From: Yimella sp. cx-51
GTDB lineage: Bacteria; Actinomycetota; Actinomycetes; Actinomycetales; Dermatophilaceae
Direction of reading: 5' to 3'
DNA length: 64,000 nucleotides
Assembly: GCF_017654605.1 (NCBI RefSeq)
Contig: NZ_CP072113.1
Coordinates: 310,001-374,000, forward strand
How positions within the stretch are numbered: the first letter of the stretch is position 1; every line of letters starts with the position of its first letter. A program made the translations under genes and the position numbers. Below, piece after piece: positions 8,362 through 19,646 of this stretch. The notes beneath the pieces were generated by a model, which was given only the letters and a program-made list of their open reading frames with translations, was not told the DNA's origin and ran no database searches.

Positions 8362-9153
8362 TCAGCAGCCGGGTGGCTTCGTGGCCTTGGGCACCGGCTT
8401 CATCGTGGCCTGCGCCGCGGGCACCAGTTGGTCGAATTTCGACCCGACCACCAGGTCGATCGTCTCGTCGGCGCGGCCGTCCTTGACCAGGCGGGCACCG
8501 CTGACCGACAACGCAACTCGGCGGGCTGCTGGCTCGCCGTGCTCGCCGTAACGCACGATTGCGGTGTCGTCGGGGAAGAAGCCGCCGCGGGGGTCGTTGC
8601 CGACGGCGTCCACCTTGAAACCGCGGCTCTTGAGGTCGCTGGCGATCTGGCCGGAGAGTCCGGTGCGGAAGGTCGTGTTGTAGACGTTGACCGTCACCCG
8701 CTCGGCCGCGGGCGGCGGCACCGGGACGAGCTTGAAAGAGTTGCCGAGCACGAGGTCGACGGTCGGGTTGGTGCGGTCGTCCTGGTAGAGCACAGCATTC
8801 TCCACCTGCGTCGCGAGATTGAGTGCGATCTGGCGGCCGTTCTTTCCATAGCGGATCTCAGCCGATTTGGGTTCGGGGCGGTCATCGGGGTTGGCGTCAT
8901 TGCCGGTCTTGATGACGTGTGCACCGCGCCAGGTGAACTCGGAGGCCACCTTGGAGGCCAGTCCGTCGGTACCGCTGGCGTTGAAGACGTTCAGGTAGAT
9001 CTGCGAGAGCGCAACCTTGTACGCCGGCGCCGGGAGGGCGCTCGGGCAGATCGGTGTCTTGCTCGGTGCCGGCTTGTCACCCGACCCGCAGCCGACGAGT
9101 GCGAGGGTCAGCAGAGGTGCAGTCGCGGCGATCACCGTCCTGCGCAGTCGCAT
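8362..9153 (-). CDS. Lipoprotein with two LytR C-terminal domains
   Basis: A 264-residue protein beginning MRLRR and a hydrophobic signal that ends in the lipobox LVGC (Cys22), so it is lipid-anchored outside the membrane. Two tandem LytR_C domains follow: YLNVFNAS to VDLVLGNSF, and VTVNVYNTTFR to IDLVVGSKF. The protein ends KPPGC. ATG 9153 has a GGGGTGG ribosome site and explains the signal peptide; a longer frame to 9294 would not. It converges with the HerA-like gene (27-bp gap). A cell-envelope role is inferred from the domain family. Confidence 0.85.
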   Translation of the reverse strand: MRLRRTVIAATAPLLTLALVGCGSGDKPAPSKTPICPSALPAPAYKVALSQIYLNVFNASGTDGLASKVASEFTWRGAHVIKTGNDANPDDRPEPKSAEIRYGKNGRQIALNLATQVENAVLYQDDRTNPTVDLVLGNSFKLVPVPPPAAERVTVNVYNTTFRTGLSGQIASDLKSRGFKVDAVGNDPRGGFFPDDTAIVRYGEHGEPAARRVALSVSGARLVKDGRADETIDLVVGSKFDQLVPAAQATMKPVPKATKPPGC

Positions 9154-9471
9154 ACCCACCCCTTGTTTCCTTCTCGGCTGCTGGCCTGCCGGGGCTGATT
9201 CTTCCACGTTCTTGCGCCGTCGTTGATCCATCACGAGGTGCCCCGAGGGTGCTCTGCAACACTTGATCCCGCCGATTTGTGGTTCGGGGGCCACAGATCA
9301 CGCGGAGCAGTGAATATATTTGCTCGGAGCCAACCGAATCGTTGCTTCGAAGGTCCACATGGAGAGTCATGCGACCCGGGGGCCGCGATTCACCCGGACG
9401 GCGCTGAACCGCCTGATGGAACCACTCTGTGCCATGAGGTCAGCGTCAGCCCCGTATCAGGAGGACGATCA
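9154..9471. promoter_or_regulatory. Divergent intergenic region between a lipoprotein gene and a MerR gene
   Basis: These 318 bases hold no convincing gene. The centre (9311-9321) is conspicuously AT-rich for this genome and contains the octamer AATATATT, a candidate promoter element. AGGAGG at about 9459-9464 is the ribosome site of the MerR gene. MerR proteins usually regulate from such regions, but no clear MerR dyad was found. Confidence 0.35.
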
Positions 9472-10095
9472 GTGCGAATCTCGGAACTGTCGGAGGCGAC
9501 AGGCATGCCGATCGCGACACTCAAGTTCTACCTGCGTGAAGGCGTGCTGCACCCTGGCGTTCCCCAGGCCAAGACCCAGGCCTCATACGACGACACACAC
9601 ATCGAGCGGGTGAAGCTGGTGCGGGCCCTGACCGAGGTCGGCGGACTCTCGATCGCGAGCACTCGTCGGGTCGTCGAGGCGATGAACGATCCGGACGTCG
9701 ACCGGTTGAGTTTGCTGGCCACCGCCCAGGAGTCGCTGGCGCCCAATGTCATCGTCCCGCGCGACGAGCACCCGCTGGCGGACGCCATCCTCGGCGAGGT
9801 GGGTTGGGTCTACGACCCCAAAGATCGGATGGTCGACCTCCTGGAGCGCCAGCTCGAGGCGATCAACGACTCCGAAATCGGGGTCTCCCACGACCAACTC
9901 ACGGGTCTGGCCGGCTTGGTGCACACCATCGCCGAGGTCGACCTCGCCCTCGTGCCGGACGACCCGGCCACCGCGGTGCGCAATGTCGTGCTCGGCACCG
10001 CTCTGACCGACCGACTCATGATCACCTTGCGCCGGCTCGCGCAGACCGATGTCGCCGTGCGTAAGGCAACTCCGGCCGAGCCAGTCCGTCCTTGA
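9472..10095 (+). CDS. MerR-family transcriptional regulator
   Basis: A 207-residue regulator. The N-terminal MerR winged helix is clear: RISELSEATGMPIATLKFYL (residues 2-21), REGVLHPG, then YDDTHIERVKLVRALTEVGGLSI. The C-terminal part is helical and holds no conserved cysteines, so metal sensing is unlikely; the ligand is unknown. GTG 9472 follows an AGGAGG site by 7 bases and puts the HTH at the N-terminus. The ORF stays open upstream but without homology. It is divergent from the LytR_C lipoprotein. Confidence 0.85.
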   Translation: MRISELSEATGMPIATLKFYLREGVLHPGVPQAKTQASYDDTHIERVKLVRALTEVGGLSIASTRRVVEAMNDPDVDRLSLLATAQESLAPNVIVPRDEHPLADAILGEVGWVYDPKDRMVDLLERQLEAINDSEIGVSHDQLTGLAGLVHTIAEVDLALVPDDPATAVRNVVLGTALTDRLMITLRRLAQTDVAVRKATPAEPVRP

Positions 10096-10240
10096 CGATG
10101 CCGAGCGCGACACCGTTGACTGGACGACGCCGTTCTTGAGGCCGGATGTCTCCCGTCGTGGGCGTTTCGCCGCGCGGTCTGCCACCGCGGACGGCACCGA
10201 TTTCGGCCCTGGCCTGCCAGCCGGTATCCTCGTCCGGCCT

Positions 10241-10330
10241 GGAGGATTCGCATAGTGGCCTAGTGCGCACGATTGGAAATCGTGTTGGGGATGAAACCCC
10301 TCGCGGGTTCAAATCCCGCATCCTCCGCCA
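10241..10330 (+). tRNA. tRNA-Ser (anticodon GGA)
   Basis: Acceptor stem GGAGGAT/ATCCTCC, anticodon stem CACGAT/ATCGTG with loop TGGAA (anticodon GGA, reading UCC), a long variable arm and T-loop GGTTCAAATCC. The 3' GCCA is encoded at 10327-10330. The long variable arm confirms the serine class. A strong terminator follows 4 bases later. Confidence 0.95.
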
Positions 10331-10334
10331 GCGT

Positions 10335-10370
10335 CGCCGCAGGTCAGAGCCCACGCTCTGACCTGCGGCG
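10335..10370 (+). terminator. Terminator of tRNA-Ser(GGA)
   Basis: A perfect 16-bp stem (10335-10350 with 10355-10370) with the tetraloop CCAC, followed by TTCTTCGTTC. It sits 4 bases after the tRNA. The arm sequence GCTCTGACCTGCGG recurs near 61250 and, in part, at 61345. Confidence 0.9.
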
Positions 10371-10486
10371 TTCTTCGTTCACCGGTCGCGTGCAAGGTGC
10401 CCTCCACAAGGCCCACCCCTCATGGCCCACCAGCGTCCGGCAACCTGTGTGTGCGGCTCGATTCGGCGTGGACGCCGCCCCTGATC

Positions 10487-10492
10487 TAAACT
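10487..10492 (+). promoter_or_regulatory. Candidate -10 box for the SRP RNA
   Basis: TAAACT lies about 7 bases before the predicted 5' end of the SRP RNA, in an otherwise GC-rich stretch. No good -35 hexamer is visible. Confidence 0.35.
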
Positions 10493-10498
10493 CCATGC

Positions 10499-10588
10499 AG
10501 ACCCCTCGTGTGGTGGTACCTCACTGAACTCCCCCAGGGCAGGAATGCAGCAAGGGCAGGTGAGCTCTTCCAGGTGCGCGAGGGGTCC
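10499..10588 (+). ncRNA. ffs: Signal recognition particle RNA (4.5S type)
   Basis: The conserved SRP domain IV core is present: CCCCCAGGGCAGGAAT followed by GCAGCAAGGG, i.e. the asymmetric loop plus GGAA-type tetraloop that binds Ffh. The ends GACCCCTCG (10500-10508) and CGAGGGGTC (10579-10587) pair to close a single long hairpin of about 90 nt, the small bacterial form without an Alu domain. A T-rich TCCTTTC follows. It lies just upstream of dnaX, a common actinobacterial placement. Confidence 0.9.
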
Positions 10589-10667
10589 TTTCATGTCTGC
10601 CCGAGGGTGTCGACAGCCGGGCCCGTGCGGACTGCCGCCTGTCGGCCCTGCGGCATAGAGTGACCGC

Positions 10668-13061
10668 GTGAGCACCGCCCTGTATCGCCGCTACCGACCG
10701 GAGACGTTCGCCGACGTCATCGGGCAGGAACACGTCACCGAGCCGCTCATGCAGGCGCTGCGCACCGGACGGGTCAACCACGCTTATCTCTTCAGCGGTC
10801 CGCGCGGCTGCGGCAAGACCACGAGCGCTCGCATCCTGGCCCGTTGCCTCAACTGCGAGCAGGGCCCGACACCCACCCCGTGCGGCACGTGCGATTCGTG
10901 TGTTGCGTTGTCGCGCAAGGGTGCCGGCACGGTCGATGTCATCGAGATCGACGCCGCGAGCCACGGAGGCGTGGACGACGCCCGCGACCTGCGCGAGCGC
11001 GCGTCCTACGGGCCGGCGCAGAGCCGGTTCAAGATCTACATCATCGACGAGGCGCACATGGTGACGCCGCAGGGCTTCAACGCGCTGCTGAAGATCGTCG
11101 AGGAGCCGCCGGAGCACGTGAAGTTCATCTTCGCGACGACCGAGCCGGAGAAGGTCATCGGCACGATCCGGTCGCGCACCCACCACTACCCGTTCCGGCT
11201 GGTGCCGCCGGCCCGGCTGGCTGAATACATGCAGCAGTTGTGCGCCACCGAGAATGTCGCCGTCGAGCCCGGCGTGCTCTCGTTCGTCACCCGCGCCGGT
11301 GGCGGATCGGTGCGTGACTCGCTGTCGGTGCTCGATCAGCTGATTGCCGGTTCGGACGACGTGGGCCTGACCTACGCCGGTGCCGCCTCGCTCCTGGGTT
11401 TCACCGATTCCGCCCTGCTCGACGCCACCGTCGATGCACTGGCTGCCGGTGACGGCGCGGCGGTCTTCACCCAGATCGACCGCGTCGTCGAGTCGGGTCA
11501 CGACCCGAGGCGATTCGTCGAAGATCTGCTCGAACGGCTGCGCGATCTCATCATCGTCGCCGCCGTGCCTGACGGCGCCGAGGCGGTGCTGCGCGGCCTG
11601 CCTGCCGACCAGGTCGAGCGCATGCGCTCGCAGGCGGGTGTGTTCGGCGCGAACGGGCTTTCGCATGCCGCCGACATCATCAATGCCGGGCTCACCGAGA
11701 TGACCGGAGCCACGAGTCCGCGGCTGCAGCTCGAACTCATGTGTGCTCGGGTGTTGTTGCCGCGGGCGTCCGGCGAGCAGGGCTACGGGGCGCGCCTCGA
11801 CCGCCTCGAGCGTCGCATGGAGATCGCCGGGTCGGCCTCCGCTGCGTCCTCGCCGATAGCGGCGCCGGAGGCACCTACGACGGCGCCCGCCCCCGCGGCG
11901 CCCGTCGCCTCGACCGAGCAGCCTGCTCCCCACGCACAAACCCGGCCTGAGCCTGAGCCCGCCGTGTACCGACCGTCGGTCGAGGCGCCTGCTTCCTCGG
12001 AGCATGCTTCGGCCGGCCCGCAGACGCCACCCGCTGATCACGAAACGACCGGCGAGCCGGATGCTCGCGAGCGCTCTACAGCGCAGGCGCCCACGCCGTC
12101 GTCCCCGCACGTACAGCCGCCCACCTCCGTCCAGCAGGCCGACGCCGACGCCGATGCGCCTGACACTGCGGGACCTGCGGGGCACGCCGCATCGGACGCC
12201 ACCCCGCAGGTCGCACCGTCCGCGCCGCGAGACGAGCCGGTGGCTGCCACGACGTCGGCGCCCAGCGCGGGTGGGATGAGTCTGGGTGTCGATGAACTGC
12301 GGAGGGAATGGCCCAACATCCTCCAGCGCATCGCCGGCATCCGCCGGGTCACCTGGACCCTCATCAGCCAGCACGCCCATGTCGCATCCTTCGACGGCTC
12401 GTTGCTGGTGCTGGGCAGCAGCAGCCCGGGCCTGGTCGAACGCATCGGCTCAGACCCCAACCCCAACATCGTGCGTCGTGCAGTGCATGAGGCCCTCGGT
12501 CTGGACGTGCGGGTGCAGGCCCGAGTGGTGGGGGCCGACGGGGCGCTGGAGCAGAGCAGTGCGCAGTCGGAGCAATCGTCCTCCGGTTGGGGGCCGAGTA
12601 CCGATGCAGCGGTCGCCGATCCGGGGGAGGACGAGGCCGCCAAGCAGGCCGCGATCAGGTCTCGTTGGCAGCAGCGGGTGCAGCAGGCGGGCGGTCAACC
12701 GCCCACGCAGCAGGCGCAGCGTCCCGAGACCGAGCGTCCTGCATCTCCTCCTGCCGTCCCGGCGGCAGCTGCGCAGTCGGTCGATTCCAGCGCGCTCGAC
12801 GCGCAGGCTGCGTTGTCGCGAGTGCAGCGTGAAGACAATTCCGGCGACTGGTCGACCTCTGACGCAGCAGCTCCGGCGTGGGCGACAGCGCCCGCGGCGC
12901 CATCCTCCCCAAGCTTTGTCGAGCCGCCGGCCGTCGAAGGTCCGGATGACACACCGGTGGAGTCGATGGACGACGAGGACGTCGAGGACGGCGCAGCCGT
13001 CGGGCTCCCGGTGATGTCCGAGGTATTGGGTGCAGTGGTCATCGAGGACGTACGGGAGTAG
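10668..13061 (+). CDS. dnaX: DNA polymerase III subunits gamma/tau
   Basis: Clamp-loader ATPase of the replicative polymerase. The 797-residue protein has an AAA+ module with Walker A GPRGCGKT (44-51), a zinc-binding cluster (Cys60, 63, 72, 75/78), Walker B IYIIDEAHM (about 122-130) and sensor-1 FATTEPEK. Residues about 400-560 and 680-760 are long Ala/Pro/Gln-rich linkers, as in other actinobacterial tau subunits, flanking a conserved patch (about 545-640, WPNILQRIAGIRRVTW) that should bind the polymerase. It starts at GTG 10668. A plsC-like gene follows after 2 bases. No ybaB/recR follow it directly. Confidence 0.97.
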   Translation: MSTALYRRYRPETFADVIGQEHVTEPLMQALRTGRVNHAYLFSGPRGCGKTTSARILARCLNCEQGPTPTPCGTCDSCVALSRKGAGTVDVIEIDAASHGGVDDARDLRERASYGPAQSRFKIYIIDEAHMVTPQGFNALLKIVEEPPEHVKFIFATTEPEKVIGTIRSRTHHYPFRLVPPARLAEYMQQLCATENVAVEPGVLSFVTRAGGGSVRDSLSVLDQLIAGSDDVGLTYAGAASLLGFTDSALLDATVDALAAGDGAAVFTQIDRVVESGHDPRRFVEDLLERLRDLIIVAAVPDGAEAVLRGLPADQVERMRSQAGVFGANGLSHAADIINAGLTEMTGATSPRLQLELMCARVLLPRASGEQGYGARLDRLERRMEIAGSASAASSPIAAPEAPTTAPAPAAPVASTEQPAPHAQTRPEPEPAVYRPSVEAPASSEHASAGPQTPPADHETTGEPDARERSTAQAPTPSSPHVQPPTSVQQADADADAPDTAGPAGHAASDATPQVAPSAPRDEPVAATTSAPSAGGMSLGVDELRREWPNILQRIAGIRRVTWTLISQHAHVASFDGSLLVLGSSSPGLVERIGSDPNPNIVRRAVHEALGLDVRVQARVVGADGALEQSSAQSEQSSSGWGPSTDAAVADPGEDEAAKQAAIRSRWQQRVQQAGGQPPTQQAQRPETERPASPPAVPAAAAQSVDSSALDAQAALSRVQREDNSGDWSTSDAAAPAWATAPAAPSSPSFVEPPAVEGPDDTPVESMDDEDVEDGAAVGLPVMSEVLGAVVIEDVRE

Positions 13062-13063
13062 CG

Positions 13064-13732
13064 ATGCTGTATCTCACCACTCGCTTGGTCGTCGGTCCGC
13101 TGGCTCGGGCGTGGTTCCGGCTCACCGTCGAGGGAGCCCACAACGTGCCGCGCACCGGGGGAGTGCTGCTGGCCAGCAATCACCTGTCGTTCATCGACAG
13201 CTTCGCCATTCCGCTCGCCGCGCCGCGCAAGGTGGTCTTCCTCGCCAAAGCGGAGTACTTCACCGGCACGGGCGCCAAAGGTGCGGCCAGCCGCGCGTGG
13301 TTCAACTCGATGGGCATGGTGCCGGTCGAACGCGACGACTCAAAAGCTGCGGCTCGGTCGCTGGAGATCGCCCTGGAAGTGCTCGGGCGCGGCGAGGCCT
13401 TCGGTATCTATCCCGAAGGCACCCGGTCGCGCGACGGCCTGCTCTACCGCGGTCACGTCGGCGTCGCCCACCTCGCGCTCACCGCAAAGGTGCCGGTGGT
13501 CCCGGTGGGCCTGATCGGCACGCAGGACGTCCAACCGGTCGGCACCAACAAGCTCACCCGGGCACCGTTCAGCGTGAAGTTCGGAGAGCCGATCGACTTC
13601 ACCGGCCGCTTCGACGGTGTCGCGCAGGGCAAGGCCCGGCGTCAGGCCACCGACGAGATCATGGACGCCATCGCTGCTCTCTCGGGCCAGCAGCGGGCCG
13701 GCAAGTACAACGAGCGCGCAGCCACGGTCTGA
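13064..13732 (+). CDS. 1-acyl-sn-glycerol-3-phosphate acyltransferase family protein
   Basis: A 222-residue PlsC-type acyltransferase, expected to add the second acyl chain to lysophosphatidic acid at the membrane. The catalytic HX4D motif is NHLSFID (His40, Asp45), and the substrate motif YPEGTRSRDG lies near residues 117-126. A hydrophobic N-terminus gives peripheral or monotopic attachment. ATG 13064 lies 2 bases after the dnaX stop, so the two are cotranscribed. It could instead use another acyl acceptor. It converges with the DUF5063 gene. Confidence 0.85.
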   Translation: MLYLTTRLVVGPLARAWFRLTVEGAHNVPRTGGVLLASNHLSFIDSFAIPLAAPRKVVFLAKAEYFTGTGAKGAASRAWFNSMGMVPVERDDSKAAARSLEIALEVLGRGEAFGIYPEGTRSRDGLLYRGHVGVAHLALTAKVPVVPVGLIGTQDVQPVGTNKLTRAPFSVKFGEPIDFTGRFDGVAQGKARRQATDEIMDAIAALSGQQRAGKYNERAATV

Positions 13733-13796
13733 GCGCTCTCTGAGGGTCCGCGAGCCGCGCGGGGCTACTCACCAGTCCCGCGGATCTTCGCGCGTA

Positions 13797-14357
13797 TCAC
13801 GGGTGGAGGGCGTCGAACTCCGCCTCGGCAGCAACCTCGTCATCGACGTCGAGGCGCAGGTGGCGCAGGATCGTCAGCAGCACTCGCAACGCCGATGCCG
13901 CGCGCACACCCCACTCCGACAGATAGCTGAACTGCCACCACCACAGGGCCTCGGTGCGGCGACCGGAGCGGTAGTGGGCCAGGCCATGCTCGAGTGCTTG
14001 AACGATGGCGGCGAGGTCGTCCGAGAGCGCGCCGCGGGCCAGTTCCACCGAGGTGACGGGGTCGACCAGGTCGGTGTAGTCGTCGATGCCGTCGAAGAGA
14101 TTGGCCAGGCTCTGCCGCACCGGATCGAGGTCACGCTCCGGCCCGGGGTCGGCCTCGAAACGGTCGGGCGGCACGACGTCCTGCACGGCGCCGAGGCGGG
14201 CGCCGCTCAGTTGCAACTGGGTGAGCAGCAGCAGGAGCAACGGGATGGCGGTCTCGGGTGCGCTGCCTGCCGCGATCTCGCGTACGCTCAGGGCGAACGT
14301 CTCGGCATCGCGTGCGGTCTCGTCGGCCAAACCGCCGAGGTCGGAGATCTCAGACAT
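13797..14357 (-). CDS. DUF5063 protein
   Basis: A 186-residue, mostly helical, Leu-rich cytoplasmic protein of unknown function. It has the pattern of the DUF5063 proteins that accompany recR in actinobacteria ([16 protein letters not shown] near residues 40-56, then [15 protein letters not shown] near 140-154). ATG 14357 was chosen because it overlaps the end of recR by 8 bp, which suggests translational coupling; a longer in-frame ORF extends far into recR and is rejected. Context suggests a link to recombination repair, but nothing in the sequence proves it. Confidence 0.75.
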   Translation of the reverse strand: MSEISDLGGLADETARDAETFALSVREIAAGSAPETAIPLLLLLLTQLQLSGARLGAVQDVVPPDRFEADPGPERDLDPVRQSLANLFDGIDDYTDLVDPVTSVELARGALSDDLAAIVQALEHGLAHYRSGRRTEALWWWQFSYLSEWGVRAASALRVLLTILRHLRLDVDDEVAAEAEFDALHP

Positions 14358-14952
14358 TGGTGAGCACCTTTCGTCCTTCGATGGCCCGACCGAGGGTGAC
14401 CTCATCGGCGTACTCCAGGTCGCCGCCGACCGGCAGGCCGGACGCCAGCCGCGAGAGCGTGACGCCCATCGGGCGCATCGAACGCACCAGGTAGGTGGCC
14501 GTCGCCTCTCCGATGTGGTTGGGGTTGGTGGCGATGAGCACTTCCTCGATGGGTTCTTCGCCGAGTCGGCGGAAGAGTTCGGTGATGCGCAGGTCGTCCG
14601 GACCGATGCCCGACATCGGATCGATCGCCCCACCGAGCACGTGGTAGACGCCCTTGAACTCGCGGGAGCGCTCGATGGCCAGGACGTCCTTGGGCTCCTC
14701 GACGACGCACAACTGGGTGCGGTCGCGTTTGGTGTCGGCGCAGATGCGGCAGCGCTCCGACTCGGCGACGTTGAAGCAGGCCTCGCAGAACCTAACCCGC
14801 GCCTTGACCGTCTGCAGCACCTCGACCAACCGGTTGACATCGGCCGGGTCGGCCTGCAGCAGGTGGAAGGCGATTCGTTGCGCCGACTTGGGACCGATGC
14901 CGGGCAGCCGCCCGAGCTCATCGATCAGATCTTGAACCACGCCCTCGTACAC
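14350..14952 (-). CDS. recR: Recombination mediator RecR
   Basis: A 200-residue RecF-pathway protein that helps load RecA at gaps. An N-terminal helix-hairpin-helix ([20 protein letters not shown]), a four-cysteine zinc finger ([17 protein letters not shown]) and a Toprim domain ([33 protein letters not shown]) appear in the usual order and length. ATG 14952 begins [13 protein letters not shown], the standard start. The usual upstream partner ybaB/ebfC is missing, and dnaX is on the opposite strand nearby. DUF5063 overlaps its 3' end. Confidence 0.95.
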   Translation of the reverse strand: MYEGVVQDLIDELGRLPGIGPKSAQRIAFHLLQADPADVNRLVEVLQTVKARVRFCEACFNVAESERCRICADTKRDRTQLCVVEEPKDVLAIERSREFKGVYHVLGGAIDPMSGIGPDDLRITELFRRLGEEPIEEVLIATNPNHIGEATATYLVRSMRPMGVTLSRLASGLPVGGDLEYADEVTLGRAIEGRKVLTNV

Positions 14953-14998
14953 ACCACGAGCCTACGGCGTGGAGGCGACAGTTACTGCCGGGACGCGC

Positions 14999-15928
14999 TC
15001 AGTGCTCCCTGGGGGTCGCGCGTTCGAGACTCACCCGGTGGCTGGTGCCGCCGTGGAGCGGAGCCTGGAGCCGGTGACCGGGCTTCTCCGGCTCAGGCGT
15101 CAGGGTGAGCTCTTCGTAGGTCGCCGCCGGAGCGAAGCTGCTCTGCCCGTAGAGGATGCGCTGGGTGGCGAAGGCGACCGCGAGGATTGCGGCGCCCGCG
15201 ACGCCATCCAGGATGAAGTGATTGGCCGTGCCGACCACGACGGTGAAGGTGCAGATCGGGTAGAGCACGCCGATGACCCGCAGCCAGCGTCGCTTGGCAA
15301 AGAAGAAGAGGCACAGGCCGACCCACAGCGCCCACGCGCAGTGCAGGCTCGGCATCGCGGCGTACTGGTTGGTCTGGCTCGCGACGGTCGGGCTGCTCCA
15401 CGACCCCCATGTGCCGAACTCGACCAGGGTGTCGATGAACGACCCGCCGTGCAGCAACCGCGGCGGAGCCATCGGGAAGAGATAGAAACCGGCGAGTCCG
15501 AGCACCGTGGTGATGACCAACACCGATCGCGTGGCGCGATAAGCCCGCTTGTGCACGCGGAAGATCCACAGCAGCGTCGCCGCAGTCACCGGTAGGTGGA
15601 GATAGGTGTAATACGCATTGAAGGCGTGCGCGATCACCGAGTGCGAGGCGACGAACTGGTTGAAGCCGAGTTCGACGTCCCAGTGCATCTGCTGAGTGAA
15701 CTGCCACACCTGTTGGGCGCGGTTCTGCGCCTCGGCCTGCCGGAACGGCACCAGATTGCGCAGGTGCTCGTAGACGAGGTTGAGGATGATCAGGATGCCG
15801 AATTCCACCCACCAGCGCGGCGGTTGGTAGGCGCGCAAGCGAGCGGGCAGAACCGCCCGATGACGTCGTACGCGTGGCGAAGCTACGGCTGTGGCAGTTC
15901 CCCCAACGCTGTCCACGTTGCTTGACAC
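14999..15928 (-). CDS. PAP2-family integral membrane phosphatase/phosphotransferase
   Basis: A 309-residue polytopic membrane protein of the PAP2_3 (Aur1-like) group. The acid-phosphatase motifs are visible: MPSLHCAWALW (motif 2, His) and GTANHFILDGVAG (motif 3, His and Asp), with about six transmembrane helices and a Glu/Pro-rich cytoplasmic tail. Such enzymes act on lipid-linked phosphates, for example phosphatidylglycerophosphate, or transfer inositol phosphate; the substrate is unknown. GTG 15928 is the only reasonable start. It stands alone, divergent from aspartate kinase with 194 bases between them. Confidence 0.8.
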   Translation of the reverse strand: MSSNVDSVGGTATAVASPRVRRHRAVLPARLRAYQPPRWWVEFGILIILNLVYEHLRNLVPFRQAEAQNRAQQVWQFTQQMHWDVELGFNQFVASHSVIAHAFNAYYTYLHLPVTAATLLWIFRVHKRAYRATRSVLVITTVLGLAGFYLFPMAPPRLLHGGSFIDTLVEFGTWGSWSSPTVASQTNQYAAMPSLHCAWALWVGLCLFFFAKRRWLRVIGVLYPICTFTVVVGTANHFILDGVAGAAILAVAFATQRILYGQSSFAPAATYEELTLTPEPEKPGHRLQAPLHGGTSHRVSLERATPREH

Positions 15929-16122
15929 TCGGTAAGTGTCACCCGATCACCTGCTGTTTGCCAAACATTTCCCGCGTCCGCGTGGCGCTCGTCACAGAAT
16001 GTGGACTACGGGTCCGTATCGCGGTCGGCCACGGGGAATGCCGGGCGCCGTCGTTAGCATTGTCCGCGGTGTCGGCGCTGTCGCGCCGCCGAAAGCAACA
16101 GTGATGGCAAGGAGAGCCCGGC

Positions 16123-18484
<2,362 letters not shown>

Positions 18485-18490
18485 TCGATC

Positions 18491-19567
18491 GTGGCTGCTG
18501 ATCGGGTGCTGGCGATCGTCGGCGCCACCGGCGTCGTCGGTCAGACGATGCTGTCGATCCTGCCCACCCGCCCCGACATGTGGCGCGAGGTGCGCCTGCT
18601 GGCGTCCGGGCATTCGCAGGGCACCAGTCTGCGCGGGGCCGGCGCCGAACTGCCGGTGCGGGAGCTCACGGCGGACGCCTTCGACGGCGTGGACGTCTGC
18701 ATCCTGGCCGTGCCGGCCGACGTCGCCCGCACGTGGGCGCCGATCATCGCTGCCCGTGGAGCCGTCGTCATCGACAACTCGGGGGCACACACCGCCAACC
18801 CGTTCGTGCCCCTGGTGGTGCCGGAGATCAACCCCGCTGCAGCGCGCGGCGAAGGCGGACGCATCATCGCCAGCCCCAGCGGCACCACGCTGCTCATGAT
18901 CAACGCGCTGGCTACCCTGCACGAGCACTGGCATCTGCGCGAGGTGGTGGCCTCGACCTACCAGGCCGTCTCGGACGCCGGGGTGCGCGGCGTGCACCGG
19001 TTGTACGACGAGATGGCCGAGCTCGCCGGTAACCGCAAGGTGGGCCAGACCCCGGGCGATGTGCGCCGCTTCCTCTCCGACCTCGGTGAGGCCTCGCCGT
19101 TCCCGGCGCCGGTCGCGTTCAACGTGATCCCGTGGGTCGGTGGGCCGGGCGATGGACGCTGGTCGGGTGCGGAGCTACGCGCTCGGGAGGAAGTGCGCGC
19201 GATCCTGGGTCTACCGGATCTTCGGATGACGACCACCTGCGTCCAGGTGCCGGTCACCACCACCCATTCGGCCACCCTGCACATGACCTTCGAGCGTCGG
19301 ATGTCACGCGACGACGCAGTGCGTGCGCTCACCGAGGGCATGAATTCGATTGTGGTGCTTGACGATCCGATGCGGGCTGAGTGGCCCACTCCGGTCGACG
19401 TCGTCGGTGCCGACCCGGTTTTCGTCGGACGCATCCGGCAACCGGCCGACTTCCCGCGCTCGCTCGAACTCTTCGTGTGCGCCGACAACCTGCGTAAAGG
19501 CTCGGCGCTCAACATGATCCAGGTGGCCGAACTCGCCTGCGGATCACTCGGGAGCGGGAGCGCTTAG
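18491..19567 (+). CDS. Aspartate-semialdehyde dehydrogenase paralogue lacking the catalytic cysteine
   Basis: A 358-residue protein collinear with Asd along its whole length (VGATGVVG at the start, STYQAVSDAG, NLRKGSALNMIQVAE at the end). The active-site NPNCTT is SPSGTT, so position 131 is Gly instead of Cys, which should abolish dehydrogenase chemistry. E. coli Usg-1 is a known precedent for an Asd relative without the cysteine. It starts at GTG 18491, 6 bases after asd, in the same operon. A regulatory or structural role, or another reaction at the same fold, is possible. The frame is intact and conserved-looking, so it is not an obvious pseudogene. Confidence 0.85.
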   Translation: MAADRVLAIVGATGVVGQTMLSILPTRPDMWREVRLLASGHSQGTSLRGAGAELPVRELTADAFDGVDVCILAVPADVARTWAPIIAARGAVVIDNSGAHTANPFVPLVVPEINPAAARGEGGRIIASPSGTTLLMINALATLHEHWHLREVVASTYQAVSDAGVRGVHRLYDEMAELAGNRKVGQTPGDVRRFLSDLGEASPFPAPVAFNVIPWVGGPGDGRWSGAELRAREEVRAILGLPDLRMTTTCVQVPVTTTHSATLHMTFERRMSRDDAVRALTEGMNSIVVLDDPMRAEWPTPVDVVGADPVFVGRIRQPADFPRSLELFVCADNLRKGSALNMIQVAELACGSLGSGSA

Positions 19568-19646
19568 ATCACGATTGGGCCACTGCTGGCATCGGATTGT
19601 CGAAGTTTGTGCGTACATATTCACACTTTGACCTATCGTGTCGCCC

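Noticed and set aside
15929-16122. Lysine riboswitch upstream of lysC
   Set aside because: The 194-base divergent region shows none of the conserved L-box sequence or helices.
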